A stretch of 64,000 nucleotides of DNA, taken from Vitellaria paradoxa. Lineage: Eukaryota; Streptophyta; Magnoliopsida; Ericales; Sapotaceae. The notes under the pieces were generated by a model. The model had not been told where the DNA came from. It ran no database searches and was given only the letters and a program-made list of their open reading frames with translations. This document shows, piece after piece, positions 11,739 to 23,326 of the stretch (position 1 is its first letter; every line of letters begins with the position of its first letter). Position numbers and translations under genes: made by a program. The stretch lies in contig CM034233.1 of assembly GCA_019916065.1 (NCBI GenBank), positions 40,464,862 to 40,528,861 of the forward strand, written 5' to 3'.

Positions 11739-12618
11739 TTACAAATTAGTTGCCCTAGAGTCTACACACCAAGAATATGAAGTACCCGCTACAATAACAA
11801 GTGATGGAGGCATACCCGCATGCTTCCAATGTCCTTTCATGTCGCATTGGAAACATCTTCCTTTAGGCTTGGCATTTGCTTTCTTTTGATTCCCTTTGTT
11901 CACTATTAGGATAACACCAACATCCTTGGTGTCTTTGGGGCCAACTTTCTTCTTTCTTTTACCCTTATCCTTATGCTTAGGCTTAAAAGAGGAAGCTACA
12001 GTAAGATGAACACTAGGACTACTCTTAATAATACCCTCCGCCACCTTCGGAGCGTTAAGAAGCTTTGCTAATGGAAAATCAAGTTTGTTTATGTTAACAT
12101 TTAACTTGAACTGGTTAAAAGAGTTTGGTAGTGACTCAAGGATAATATTAATTTGGGACTTTCCATCAATTTCAGCTCTAAGGACCTCCAATATGTTTAA
12201 ATAATCCATTATTTTTAAAACATATTCTTTTACTGGAGTTCCTTCAGCTTTCTTAGAGTTCAATAATGCTTTCATAGCAATCTACCTAGCATGCCTACTT
12301 TGTTCCCCAAACATCTCCTTGAGGTTGAGCATGATATCGTAAGCGGTATCCATATTCTAGTGTTAATGCTATAAGACATTGGACATCGATGCTAGAATAT
12401 AACAATCAGCCATCTCATCAGCCTTCACCCATTTTGTGTGACAATCACGCTCCTCCTGAGATGCACCTTCTGCTAGTAATGTTGGACATACAGTACTAAG
12501 AACATATTTGTACCCCTCAACAGTTACTACAATATAGAGGTTCCATTTCCAATTAACATAATTTGGCCCAGTGAGTTTGTTTTGACTGAGTGTGATAGAG
12601 AGAGGATTAAATAATGAT
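11739..12618 (-). pseudogene. gag of copia B1
   Basis: The open reading begins near 12618 (LSITLSQNKLTGPNYVNWKW) but its ATG is not evident, and it runs to 11739. Conserved stretches are WVKADEMADCYILASMSNVL, DTAYDIMLNLKEMFGEQSR, MKALLNSKKAEGTPVKEYVL and INIILESLPNSFNQFKLN. The nucleocapsid zinc knuckle CFQCDMKGHWKHAG lacks the last Cys (Gly instead). The protease start WCVDSRATNL follows at 11739-11770, where DSGA(T/S) is expected. Four in-frame stops within about 130 bases near 12270-12380 all fall at Gln positions (VL-stop-H-stop-H-stop, R-stop-IAM). Confidence 0.88.
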
Positions 12619-14598
12619 ATCTAATAAAAAATATAAGCAAAAGATTATTCAATATGGATGCAAACAAAAAATACTTTTGTTTCCATTATCTAACGGTGCT
12701 ATCCTCAAGACACTGTAAATGAATATAAAAGGGCTTAATCCATAAAAATAACATACTTTGTAGGAAAGTCCAATGCTACCTATATGATTAAGAGGATTAA
12801 ATCCTTTATAATATTAACTAGGCATCTCACAACATATGATATTATAATGCCCCATATTTGGTCTTCAAAAGAAAAATAACTAAGTCGCAGGGACGACAGT
12901 TATTACCATTTTGATCAAGTCCAAACCATTATCTCGAATGAAAGACAATCGTTGAGTAAGCATTCTCATGGGGAGAATCACCCTTACCCCATCTCAATCA
13001 TCCTTATCCTGAGAGATTCAATCTTGTAACCAATGAGAAAATGCACCTTCCGTAGGGGACGGTCACGTGAATATGAGTCGAGATGCTTATCCTCATCTTA
13101 CTATAAATTGATAATGGAAGACCAACACTTAAATTTTAAATTTGAGGACACTTTAAAATTTATCATTCATGGCTTGATTTCTTTTATTTTCAAAAAATAA
13201 AATTTAATTTTGAAAAAGACTTTCTTCTACAATATTTCAAAACAAGTTATCAACGGTTTCCTTTTTTAAGTTCATGAAAAAAAATGACTTTTTTAGAATG
13301 GATGCATAACATGTATGTTATCAAACATAATAACCTCGTACATAGTATAAATATGCATAAATATAAACATCTATCTTTTTGTTTACGATCTATAATAGAA
13401 ATTATATGTAAAATCTATAACATAAGGTTGAATGGTCTCCTTGGTCTACTTCTTCCTCTTCGTTTCTTCAATATTTAATATTACATAAAACTAATGCCCA
13501 CAAATGGGCATACATACTTTCTAAAAGATTGAAAGAAAATGAAGGAAGAAATAAGGAAACCAATAAACTTGCCCTTGCATGGGAAAACTAGGTTTATTGC
13601 CTTGTACAAGCCTTCTATATAAATTTATACAACCCTTTCCTATTGACCAACCAAAAAAGAGATCACCCAACATTTTTATATCATGCATATTGTATCATTC
13701 ATAACTAAGCAATTTTTAAACAACAATGAAATTGCAAGATAATAAAAAAAAAGAAAAGAAATTGCAAGATATGAAAAGTATGCAAAGTTTAGCATTAATA
13801 ACAATTATTAATCACTAAATTAATACCAATTAATTGTAAATCTTTAATCATACATTAAAGAATGTCCAAAACTAAATAAAAAAATTAGGAAAAAAACTTG
13901 GCACCATTTTGAACCAAAAACTTTATTTTCAAAACTTTCAAAAATCTATAAATTTTAAAAATATTTAAAATATTCAAAAATTGAATTTTAATTTTTAAAA
14001 AACTAAATTTGGTTGTTATAAAGCTATAGAAAAAAAAAAATTGGGATCAAGATTTGACTCCAAAACAGTTAAATAACGTAGTTTTTAGAAAAATCGATAG
14101 GCAAATAGGACCTTAGGCTAATTCTAGCTTGGAGCACTTGTTGCTAGCCATTTGCATTAGTTGTGATGCATTGAGAAGCAAAGAATCAATTCCCACAGTT
14201 GGGAGAAGTCTTTTCTTAAAAGAACATTTACACCTAAAATAGCACCATGATTCCTTCATCGCTGGTTAGGGTTCCAGTGAACCCTTTGCCGATAGTGTGC
14301 AGAAGTTTTTTTTTTTTTATTTTGCAAAAAAATTGTTTAAAAAAGTATATTTAAAAAAAATAAAGAAACCTTTTCTTTTTGTTTTCTTAGCCAATATTTT
14401 GGTCAAACACACACAAAAAAAAAAAAAAAAAGAACTAACCCGTTCTTGTAGCAAGGATTTTTTTCATTAATTAAAATCTGATTTTAATTAATATTCTGGA
14501 CAACAATTAATTAATACAACTTGCATAAATAAAATAAAATAAATCTCAATTTAATTCCATGAACTAGCAAAAAGTTATAAAAAAATCATGCAAGACCA
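12619..14598 (-). other. Untranslated leader of copia B1
   Basis: This is AT-rich sequence between the primer site and gag with no supported reading frame. It is recognisably the inverted counterpart of 54485-56343 in B2: both share a segment on mountain-like CTTATCC/GATAAGG words (12960-13090 against 56150-56300) and a poly-A region at 14300-14440. Long leaders between PBS and gag are usual in this copia group. Confidence 0.7.
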
Positions 14599-14611
14599 CT
14601 CTGATACCAAT
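14599..14611 (-). promoter_or_regulatory. Primer-binding site of copia B1 (initiator tRNA-Met)
   Basis: The minus strand reads ATTGGTATCAGAG immediately after the LTR end CCAACA. This is the standard complement to the 3' end of initiator tRNA-Met used by plant copia elements. Confidence 0.9.
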
Positions 14612-15925
14612 TGTTGGATTAAGGAGCGCAAGAGAATAGGTTTTTAATTTTTTTTTTTTCAAATCGATCATGCATGAAATAATATAAACTTCTTTCACTA
14701 TTGTATTTGAAATACAAAAATGAATTCAAATCAATAAACAAAACTAACCTTTCATTGTTTCTTACTTTGATCTTGGCTTCTCAAACTTCTCTTTCCTACC
14801 AGTTAAAACACCTCTCAGGGTTTTTCTGACGTTTAGGGATGTGTGGGCAACCTAACAAACTAATCCTTTATAGGCAAGAGTGGAGGACTTAGGTGCAAAT
14901 AAACTTAAATTGGCTAATTAGGAAATTATCCGCAATTATCTCATAAAGATTAATACATCCCCTAATAATTATACCTTACTCCACTAAAAAGATATAACTG
15001 AACTTCAACCCCAGTTTCATGAAATAATTTCATAAAACAACTTGTTCACTCTTTAAGTTTGCAATTAAGCCCCTCCACAAGATATTGATTCAATTAGAAT
15101 TAAGAAGCTATCCAAGTCCAATTGATACCTCCCTCAATATTCTAAGAACTATTATTCGAATCATTTTGTGTTGGTCACCATCTCAATAACATATTATTAA
15201 GATGACTAGATCAAGATTTAAAGCTTAGTTAATATTCTTAATATCAACAATACCTCCATCGCAAATGAGATTGTAGATTCCTTTTTAATAGTGTATATTC
15301 CCTAATTTTACGCAATGATTTTCTAAAATATTGAGGTGTTTGACTTAATGATAATCAGCCTCGCTCTTGATGAATTAAAGTCATCATTATATAAAATAGT
15401 GTCTATCACTATCTCAGGATTTAGAGTAACTACTTAGAGTGAACATAAGAAATACATCAATGTGGATAGCATAGCTTAGATGTGTTTCTTATTATTGTCC
15501 CGTTTAGTGTCTTTCATATTAACACTTTAAAATCAGAGTCCACTACTCTAATGATTGAGATAAATCATTCTATCGTATAGAAATCTTAAATGTTACAGCC
15601 TTTTAGTTGAGAAGTCCTCATCTCATCACTGATTGCGAACAATCTAAATTTATCAATACTTTGATTATCTCTTATGTATGAAATACTTTCATGCACATGA
15701 ATTAATTTTTTTTTTGAAAGGTTCATGCACATGAATTAATTTTTCTTTTTTTGAAAGGTTCATGCACATGAATTAAGTTCATTAATCAATCGAGGATTAC
15801 ATTCATCACATGAAATACATGCATCAATAAGTAATAAAGAAACTTTTGTGAACTAGATGAGAATTCTTTATTAAAATAAAATTAATTCATCATCTAATAT
15901 ATTATTTAGGGCACACATCCCAATA
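14612..15925 (-). repeat. 5' LTR of copia B1
   Basis: On the minus strand it runs from TATTGGGATGTGTGCCC (15925; first bases TA where TG is canonical) to CCAACA (14612), about 1.31 kb. It matches, in inverted orientation, the split B2 LTR (30081-30251 plus 53350-54468) over most of its length. Two very short poly-A-tailed inserts with a 17-bp duplication are present at 15689-15776 and absent from B2. Element G resumes directly at 15926. Confidence 0.88.
15706..15759 (-). mobile_element. Two micro-insertions with A-rich tails at one site
   Basis: The 17-bp word TCATGCACATGAATTAA occurs three times (15689-15705, 15723-15739, 15760-15776). Between the copies lie TTTTTTTTTTGAAAGGT (15706-15722) and a 20-bp version with one C in the T run (15740-15759). 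On the minus strand each insert is ACCTTTC followed by an A tail. The B2 copy of this LTR has the site once, with no insert. Either two insertions hit the same site or one was then tandemly duplicated. Confidence 0.75.
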
Positions 15926-16985
15926 GTACACTTGTTGCTGGACTCATTTTTCTTCCCTTATTAGTATTATAATAATGGAGTGTTTTCCAAGTAGAGTTAG
16001 AGGAGCTCCCTAGGCTGTGGGTTGATAAGAGAAGAGGGGAGGCAAGATAAGTTTTAGCTCTTTAATGGCATGATCATACCCTTCTTCCCATTGGGGAATC
16101 CTCTTCCCCTTAGAGTAACTGAAATAATAGTCTACACCAAACCGACACCCTACTGATGAAACGGTTGAGTGCTACCGCCATACCAATAATACGTTAGACT
16201 TTCTTCATTATGGTCGGATGATATAGTTTCTAAATGGAATCAATTTGATTGAGATTTGGCTCAATCTCCTTCCTCATACCAAGTGCCTAAGGAATTTTCT
16301 GAAATTTACTTTGAAGGCACATTTGGCTGCGTTGAATTACAGGTCATATTCTTTAAGGATGCCAAACACATCCTTGAGATTATAGAGGTGACCGGTCCTA
16401 GCATTGCTCTTAATGACCATGTCGTTAATGTACACCTTTATTGTTTGCCCAATCTGAGTACTGAACATTTTAGTGACTAAACTATGGTAGGTAGCCCCAG
16501 CATTCTTTAGCCTTAACAGCATCACCTTATAGTAGTATGTCCCCCATGGTATGATGATTGTCATTTTATCTTGGTCAAATCTAAACATAAGGATCTGATG
16601 ATATCCCTTATAAGCATCGAGGAAGTTTGTCATCTTATGCCATACAATAGCATCAACTAGCTAGTCAATCTTTGGTAAGTGGAAAGGGTCTTTCGAGCAC
16701 GCTTTGTTGAGTTTAGTGAAATCCACACAAACCCATCACTTGCCATCCTTCTTCTTGACCACCACTGTATTAGAGAGCCACTCAAGGTAGCTCACATCTC
16801 TTATTATTCCAGCTTCCATCATCTTTCTCACCTTCTTGGTCAAGGTTTTAATGTGAGTTAAGGAAGATTGCCTGTCTTTTTGGACCACTAGCTTGATGGT
16901 CTGATAAACATTGAGTTTGTGGGACATCACGATTGGATTAATGCCATGCATCTTATAGGGCGTCCAAGCGATCACCTCTAAATTG
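15926..16985 (-). pseudogene. Reverse transcriptase and RNase H start of element G
   Basis: The minus strand reads MHGINPIVMSHKLNVYQTIK (16870-16960), EAGIIRDVSYLEWLSNTVVV and KKKDGK (16736-16820), then FLDAYKGYHQILMFRFDQDK, KNAGATYHSLVTKMF and the catalytic box VYINDMVIKS (16400-16440), where Tat elements have YVDD. Further left, IGMAVALNRFISRVSVWC (about 16130-16190) is the RT-RNase H connection, and RNase H begins before 15926. The first Asp of YVDD is Asn, so it is catalytically impaired. A frameshift lies near 16660. Confidence 0.85.
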
Positions 16986-17642
16986 TCCCTAGACAGTCTT
17001 ACAAGAGACTATTTCTCTTGGTTGAGGAGGCTTCTTTTAATGAAGAAGAATCACTCAAGATCAGAGTTGTGGGCAAGGATGGGCTCGAGATCCTCAGTTG
17101 CGTAGTCATTAGAATCTTACCTTACATCTTCTAAAGTCGGAGCTTCATTGGGTCCAACCACTGATTTAACTTGGTTGTGGATGTTTTTCGCCCCTACAGC
17201 CACCAAATAATTCCTTTTAGAGGCAATCTGATCCCATTTGATTAAGAATACCCCTTGAGGGGTAGGAAATTTGATCATTTGTTGTCAGGTATAGGGGATT
17301 ACCTTCATCTTGTGCGGTTGGGGCTATCCCACGATAGCATTATAAGAAGATGGAAAGTGCACTAGCAAGAATTCAATTTGATGTTCCACAAGGCCTGCTC
17401 AGATAGGGATTGTCACTCTCCCCAACAACTAGACTGGAGCCAAACTAAATCCGATCAATGGGTAATTAGCAGGCATGAGATTGGCTTTGGTCAATCTAAT
17501 CTCCTTTAAGAGCCCACAGTACATCACCTCTATTGAACTACTCTAATCTACCAAGACTCAACATACTTGGCAATCGCAGATCTTAAGAGTGATCACCAAA
17601 GCATCATTGTGGGGCTGCTGGACACCTTCCAAGTCATTATTA
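16986..17642 (-). pseudogene. Protease and spacer of element G
   Basis: On the minus strand the coding line resumes after the insert with QQPHNDALVITLKICDCQV (about 17570-17625), then VLVD-stop-SSSIEVMYCGLL (17490-17545), where the aspartic protease motif D-x-GSS is expected, then KANLMPANYPLIGFSLAPV and VEHQIEFLLVHFPSSYNAIV. A non-conserved acidic spacer leads into RT. A stop interrupts the active-site motif. Confidence 0.78.
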
Positions 17643-19299
17643 ATTGCTTGCAATCATTATTAATTTTAACCTCATTTCATATCCTTATTTTGAACATTTT
17701 ATCAAGTAAAATCCATTCTTAACCATGTGTTTATTAATTATTTTGTTTGTGTGTGTTTTATAGGAAATAGAATAAAACAATCCAAGAAGGGCAGTTTGGG
17801 AGCTTAAACGTGCAGACCAATAGAAGACCTGATGAACTTCTAGTGCGTGCATGACTGTGAAACATTACGGGCGCATGCGCTAGTGAGCGCACGAGAAGGA
17901 ACCATCATGGGTGCACGACACATGGGCACACGAAAAGTTTCCATCGTTGGTGCACAACTGTGTTTGCCTATGGGCACTTAACTGTGCTTGCCCGTGGGTG
18001 CCTACCAAGACCAATTTTGCTAGCCCTTCCCTTGAGACTTTTGTCGAGCACTTGTGTGTGCAATCACCTTAGGCACGTGCCAACTTTGTGTCGGGTGCCT
18101 GTGACCTCCTTCTAGCAGATTTTTGATGTTATTTTTGAATTATAAATTTACCTTTCTACCCTTAAGTCTTGTAAGCCTATAAATAGGCTTGATTTCTGAC
18201 ATCATAGGGAGAAGCTTTGACATTATGTTATTTCATTTGGGTTTGTCTCTTTCTTCTCTTCTTTTTCTTTCCTCCTTCTCCTATCTCTCTCCTTTAAGTT
18301 TTTCTTTTCTTAATTCAGAGTAGATTAGGGGTTAGTGTTTATGCATTCAAGTTCATTGCTTGGGATTGCTACTCTAGTTGTAAGTTTTACTTTCAAGTTT
18401 TAATTTTAAGTTAACTATTTAGCTTTTTCTTTATGTGCTCAATCTTGTTTCAATGGCATGCTTTCTATTTCTTCTTTGTGATTTCGTTATGACAATGCCA
18501 GGCTAGTTTTATTTTCTTGGCTTCAAGCTACTGAAGGTGGTGGCATCGGTGTGGTTATTTCTATGTAAATGGTTTTCAAGTTTGCTAGGGTTCTTTCGAA
18601 ATCAACTCACCCATGTTATAACCATAGCTTGATTATGAGTTCTTACTCGTGCACACCAAGTGCTTGGTTTAATGTCTCAGTGAGTTTGAAACTTATTTCC
18701 CACTAACGTTAGTTAGGTTTTCTTTCAAAATCATGTCACCAGTGTCATAATCATAACTTGGTTGCGAGTTTCTACTCGTACACATCAAGTGTTTGATTTA
18801 ATGGCCCAGCGACTTGAAAATTATTTTCTAAAACCAAAACTTAGGATTTCTTATGAAATCAATTCACCCATGTTACAATCGAAGCTTGGTTATGAGTTTG
18901 CACTAGTGCACATTAGGTGTTCGATTCAGTGTCCTAGTGAATCTGAATCTATTTTCAATAAGCATCCACTTACTTTGAGTTAACCATCACCATCCCACCA
19001 CTAGATTTGGCTTGTAGTCAAGTTATTTTAGTTATTTTATTTCTCATATTTTTGTGTTAATTTGATTTCATAATTCTCTCACTCCACCATTCTCAACCCA
19101 AACAACATTCAAAGAATTCCCTAAATCCAAATATAGTTTAGAGTAAATTAGGTTCACCTACTAACTAAGAGAACAAGCCTAGTGTCTTTTAACATAGCCC
19201 TCCTTATGGAAATGGCTTTGGTTCTCATTGAGTAAATTTACGACCACCCTCTTGCACTTAAGAGATAGAACCAGAACACGTTTCAAGGTCAGTTTACTA
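17643..19299 (+). repeat. LTR-like insert flanked by a 22-bp duplication
   Basis: This segment splits element G's protease. It is a diverged, same-orientation copy of the E2 LTR (6943-8426): shared landmarks are ATTGC.TGC near the start, TTTATCAAGTAAAATCCAT (17701), GTAAGCCTATAAATAGGC (18171) and a CTTGCACTTAAGAG end phrase (19248). The terminal TGTG is missing. The flanks repeat 22 bp with one mismatch (17621-17642 and 19300-19321), far longer than the 5 bp an LTR integrase makes. An internal 100-120-bp pattern (TTGGTTGCGAG..., 18610-18950) is repeated about three times. ORFs inside are not supported. Confidence 0.65.
18178..18185 (+). promoter_or_regulatory. Predicted TATA box in the LTR-like insert
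   Basis: TATAAATA lies in the same GTAAGCC...GG context as in the E2 LTR at 7435. Pyrimidine-rich sequence (18240-18310) follows, as in many LTR leaders. Confidence 0.55.
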
Positions 19300-19954
19300 G
19301 ACACTTTCCAAGTCATTATTAGTGAAAGTGATCTCCTTGATTAGATAAGCCCTCAACCTCTTACAAGTTTGTGCTAATGTCTCACCCACACTCAGCACTT
19401 ATTTTAAATAAGCAACTTTCTAATACTCTACTTTAAATTTAATCTCTTTTTCTCGGGATTCATATCCTAGATGCATTACGTTTGTGACTCTCTAGGCTGG
19501 CCTCTCATTTTGATCCTAAGGTTGTTCTTCTTTGGCTGGCTGGGGAGGCTACCTCTACTCTTGCAACCTCTATTCATGTACATAGCCCTGTAAATGGCCT
19601 GTTTAGACCAACCCCTCCAAGTGATGCTTGAAGCATTGGTACTCTTCTGCTCAGTGCCCAATGTCCTTGTCATATGCATAGTGCAAGGACTAATTCCTTC
19701 AGAGGTCCCCCCATCTTTCATGGCTTGTAAATGAGGATCCTAAAGATTGTGTTCATTGTCTACTATCCCGAGTACATCTAAAGATTGTGTTCACTCTCTC
19801 GAGTACATCTCTCATTCCTTAGTCTCCGGTTGACCTTCTATTGTTACCCTTAGGCTGGATTTTCTCTTTCTTTAGGGCCTCCTTATCAGTACCACTTCCT
19901 TCATTATCTATCTTAGAGTACTTCTCGATGTGATTCCTAAGGTAGGCTAGATCT
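19300..19954 (-). pseudogene. gag C-terminus of element G
   Basis: The minus strand reads YDKDIGH-stop-AEEYQCFKHH, LEGLV-stop-TGHLQGYVHE (19560-19680), the degenerate Cys/His segment and following helix at the end of Tat-type gag, then a charged region and EITFTNNDLES up to the insert at 19299. An imperfect 35-bp tandem duplication lies at 19741-19812 (TAAAGATTGTGTTCA... twice). Stops are frequent, and the N-terminal gag is missing to the right. Confidence 0.65.
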
Positions 19955-21600
19955 ATCATGCCCTAAATTTTGTAACTTAAAGGTTGAACTAAATAATCAT
20001 ATGTAATAATATAAAACAACCCCAAACCCTGAACAATGCCATTCAACCACCTTGGAGTGAAATATAGTATAATATAGCTAATACAAAATAAGCCATAGTC
20101 ATTACTAGGAACATGCTCCATAACATAAATACAACCTTATCAAAGTACAGTAATAAATACAACTTGCCAATCTATCTGAGGGCACAAAAGAATAACTTAA
20201 ACCTTGTAGCTAAGGTATCAAAATACATAACTATAAATTAAAGGATGAAATAGAAGGACACTATAAGTCCCTTGATCAAAAGTCTCCTCCGATAGGCCCA
20301 TCTCCGAACCTATAACCATATAATTGTAGGGATTAAGCACTAGTCCATGGGTCGCCACCATACAATAAGTATACAAACAAGCAATAGATGCCCTAACATG
20401 ATTACTATGTGAACATGTAAAACCATATATCTTGTAATACAGCATCATCATCTCCACATATCATATCGTGGCATCAAAATCAAATAATCATATCAATCAA
20501 ACATCTATTAAAATCTTCTTATCTTATTTTTTCATTATTAGTTCAATTATCATTATCGTATTGTGTCCTGTGTCCATTCATTCTCATAAGTTTATAAGTG
20601 TTATAACATTATAACATCAACATATCACATCAATAATCACAATAGCACATATATGAACACATGAATCACACCAACACCATAACTCGACTCCAACACACAC
20701 ATGTACATCAACTTATAGATGCGACAAGTACTATGCGTTGCGAAGACAATCCGAGTACAGTACTGTAGGTGTCTGCGCCGCAAAGGCAATCTAAATACAC
20801 CATCATAGGTATCTGCATTGTGAAGGAAATCTCTATACGCTTTGTGGGTCACTAGCCTACTAGAAACAATAACCAACCATATGTAGGTTGGAGGACTTTC
20901 AACCTCCAGGTATGTAAATCTATATTTTTATAGTACCCCCTGACCCAAAATCAACGCACACCAACACACTCATACCGCACTTACCCCACATCAACACATC
21001 ACATATTCCTTACAACTACTTCACAACATCTAACACATAACATCACAATCATATCAATCACTAACACAGGTTCATAGTCCGGGACAGGACATTATAGCCC
21101 AATCCATCTTATTTCATTTGCATCATCTTATTATTAACACCAATTCCCTTATCTTTATCATAATCCATAGATTTAATATCATACTAGACATTTTATCTTA
21201 TCATTAAGCATTTCTTCAAAATACTGTTTTATTTGGAATCATTCTTTTGAAAACATTAAATTTTCCATATCCATATATGAGAATTTCATCTTTTGAAAAG
21301 CTTATTTCCAAGATCATTTTCAAACAATTTCTTTTGAAAGCTATATTCAAGTAAAATCATTTTAGAATATTAATCACAATTTCCTTGTTGAAAAACATTT
21401 TAGGAAATCAAGTACCTTTCCCTTAAAGTCTTATTTAAAATATTCGTCTTTTGAAATGATTATAGAAATCAATACTCATAGCTTTAATCAAATCCACTTT
21501 CTTTTAAATTGAAAACGTTTAAGAAATCTCAAAGGAATGCTCATCTAGCTGCATAGGAATGTGTGTTTACGTGCACGGGGTTGGAGTCTGGCACTAGAAC
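19955..21600 (-). repeat. Tekay-like LTR fragment J
   Basis: It starts TATCATGCCCTAAATTTTG, comparable to the ends of Tekay-type LTR K (TATCACGCCTCGGG at 49679) and, inverted, C (CTAGGGTGTGACA). It contains a 40-bp tandem repeat at the same relative place where K has a 50-bp repeat, followed in both by a CTAGCCTACTAG-like word. No start of the LTR is visible before D's LTR, so it is truncated on the right, with a boundary uncertain by about 50 bp. Small ORFs (20218-20457, 20637-20876) look incidental. Confidence 0.55.
20735..20850 (-). repeat. 40-bp tandem repeat, three imperfect copies
   Basis: The units end in GAAGACAAT (20750), AAAGGCAAT (20790) and AAGGAAAT (20830), giving a period of exactly 40 with marked divergence between copies. 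It lies within LTR fragment J, just before GTCACTAGCCTACTAG. Confidence 0.7.
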
Positions 21601-21639
21601 TTATTTTTTGTTTTGTTTTGAATTTATTAATTCCAACAT

Positions 21640-23316
21640 TATATTTATTCAATTTTGATCCAATATTATGACATTTATACTTGTTTTTAGCCCTTAACAA
21701 TTAAGGGCTAAAAAAAAATTTATAAACATAACCACAACATCAATTCATTAATCAAATCAAGTTTGCAATATAATTTGATCCTACTGTTCTCCATTATCTT
21801 CCATAGTTCATTAATTGCTTGCTCAATTCCAATGTATATTAGCTCATCCTAAGTGCTAGGTATCAATTGTAGCATAACAATCAGTATGAACCAGTTCATG
21901 TCTACAGAAAGCATTAAGAAAATAACCAGTGATGAAAATTCTTTTGGAAATCTGAAGAAGCAATATAAACCTTTTCAAAAAAAAAAAAAATTGATGGTGA
22001 TTGGTTCTTAATTTTGTAATGGTGGTTTGAATTTTGATTTAAATTGACTCAAAACAATTAATAAAAGCCCTTCCAAATCAATTCAAGCAATGTGATTACC
22101 ATGAATTCTCAACAATTTAATAATTCAATCTACTCTTATGAGAAAAATAGATCCAAAGATGTTTTCTATTAGGCTCTAATCGAAACAATCAACAATCAAA
22201 TTAGTCATGAAATTAAGCTCAATCGTGCTTCAAATCACAAACCAAACACCTAATGTGCGCAATGCATATGGAGTATATGAGAGTTTTAAGCTTAGCAATT
22301 CATATACAATTCTCTAGGAGAGTGCATGAGAATTCTAATTAGCAAATCAAATATAATCTAACATTAATTATACCAATTGAATTTAAGTTGATCTAAAATA
22401 TCAACATGAAATCATCAAAGAAACTAATTAGATTATCAATTGTCCTATGGAAATTTCTAGATGTGAACTTAAAGAACAAGTTACCTCAAAAATCCATGAA
22501 AATCAACTACTATCCTCGATTTGGATCTAAGAGGTGAAACTACTCACTCAAGATTGAAAGAGAACTCATCTTTGTATTATATGAAATATAAGAATTACAA
22601 GAGAATTTGTTCAAAAAGACAAGAACTACTTTCTCTTTCTACGAAAGTCTCTCAACTATTATATAAAAATGTAATAATCTGTAATGACCTCCTCCCTCAG
22701 CACTGACTTATTCTACTTATATCCTAAGCTAAACACGTTCAAGTATAAAAATACTCATCTTAATAATGAACTAATTAAAAAGATAAGAAGTTTGGATAGA
22801 CAATCCGAACAGGGGTGCCAAATAAGGTGCTTGTACTTTGAAATTGTTTTTTTTAATTTCTGAATCTTCATAACTTTCTATAGTGCGCACACTTATTTGA
22901 ATAGAGGCTAGTTTGGATAAGTGTCTAGACCTGATTTCTAGTACTTAGAATAATTCTTCAGCTTTATCCTTATCTCCTTCTCTATTGTGCTAACCATGGT
23001 GTGGATAAAGGTTAGTCCAAACAAGGGTCTAAATATGCTCTTCTATACTTAGATTATTTTTCATCTTGGACTAATCATGAAGTCTTTGTTAAATGGAGCT
23101 TTGTGCAAACAAAGGTCTATCCAAGCCCTTGTCCAAATAGCCTAAATGAATTTGCACTTCTTGGTTTTTTTTCATGCCATTTTAGTTCAATTTCCTGTAA
23201 AGCAATGCAAAATCACCTTTAGCAATAAAATTTGTGAATTTTATTCATTTTTTATAATTATTAGGTAACAATACTCATTTAGAATGTTAGATTTTATGTT
23301 TTACCATACAATCACA
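21640..23316 (-). repeat. 3' LTR of element D
   Basis: On the minus strand it begins TGTGATTGTATGG at 23316, directly after the polypurine tract, and shares this start with the E2 LTR. It contains degenerate repeats of a GGACAAGG/GTCCAAAC-type word (22800-23140), analogous to the GGTGTCC and GGGCGCCCA clusters of the other LTRs. The left end is not clear because no matching LTR is in the window; AT-rich sequence near 21600-21700 separates it from J. Short ORFs inside are not supported. Confidence 0.6.
21684..21714. repeat. Perfect 14-bp inverted repeat
   Basis: TTTTTAGCCCTTAA and TTAAGGGCTAAAAA are separated by CAA, forming a perfect 14-bp stem with a 3-base loop. It lies at the presumed end of D's LTR. 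The function is unknown. Confidence 0.7.
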
Positions 23317-23326
23317 CCCCCCTAAC
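23317..23326 (-). promoter_or_regulatory. Polypurine tract of element D
   Basis: The minus strand reads GTTAGGGGGG immediately before the LTR start TGTGATTG. The same pair (GGTTAGGGGG then TGTGATTG) occurs in plus orientation at 6933-6950. It primes plus-strand DNA synthesis. Confidence 0.7.

Larger units (their letters stand above)
8427..15925 (-). mobile_element. Ty1/copia element B1
   Basis: This is a minus-strand copia element. From right to left: 5' LTR 15925-14612, initiator-Met-type PBS, a 2-kb AT-rich leader, gag, GAG-pre-integrase and integrase, reverse transcriptase, RNase H, a polypurine stretch, and only the first 108 bp of the 3' LTR. The remaining 3' LTR is cut off by E2. A SINE interrupts the RNase H region. 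The order integrase before RT defines Ty1/copia. A second member (B2) lies at 30081-56343 on the other strand. B1 inserted within the RNase H region of Tat element G, which resumes at 15926. Confidence 0.9.
15926..19954 (-). mobile_element. Ty3/gypsy element G (Tat-like), fragment
   Basis: This is a minus-strand Ty3 fragment, reading right to left: end of gag, protease, RT and the start of RNase H, where copia B1 inserted (junction 15925/15926). The interior is split by a plus-strand LTR-like insert at 17643-19299. RT phrases and a spacer between protease and RT resemble Tat-lineage (Retand/Ogre-type) elements. Both LTRs are absent: the left side is cut by B1, the right by LTR fragment J. Confidence 0.82.
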
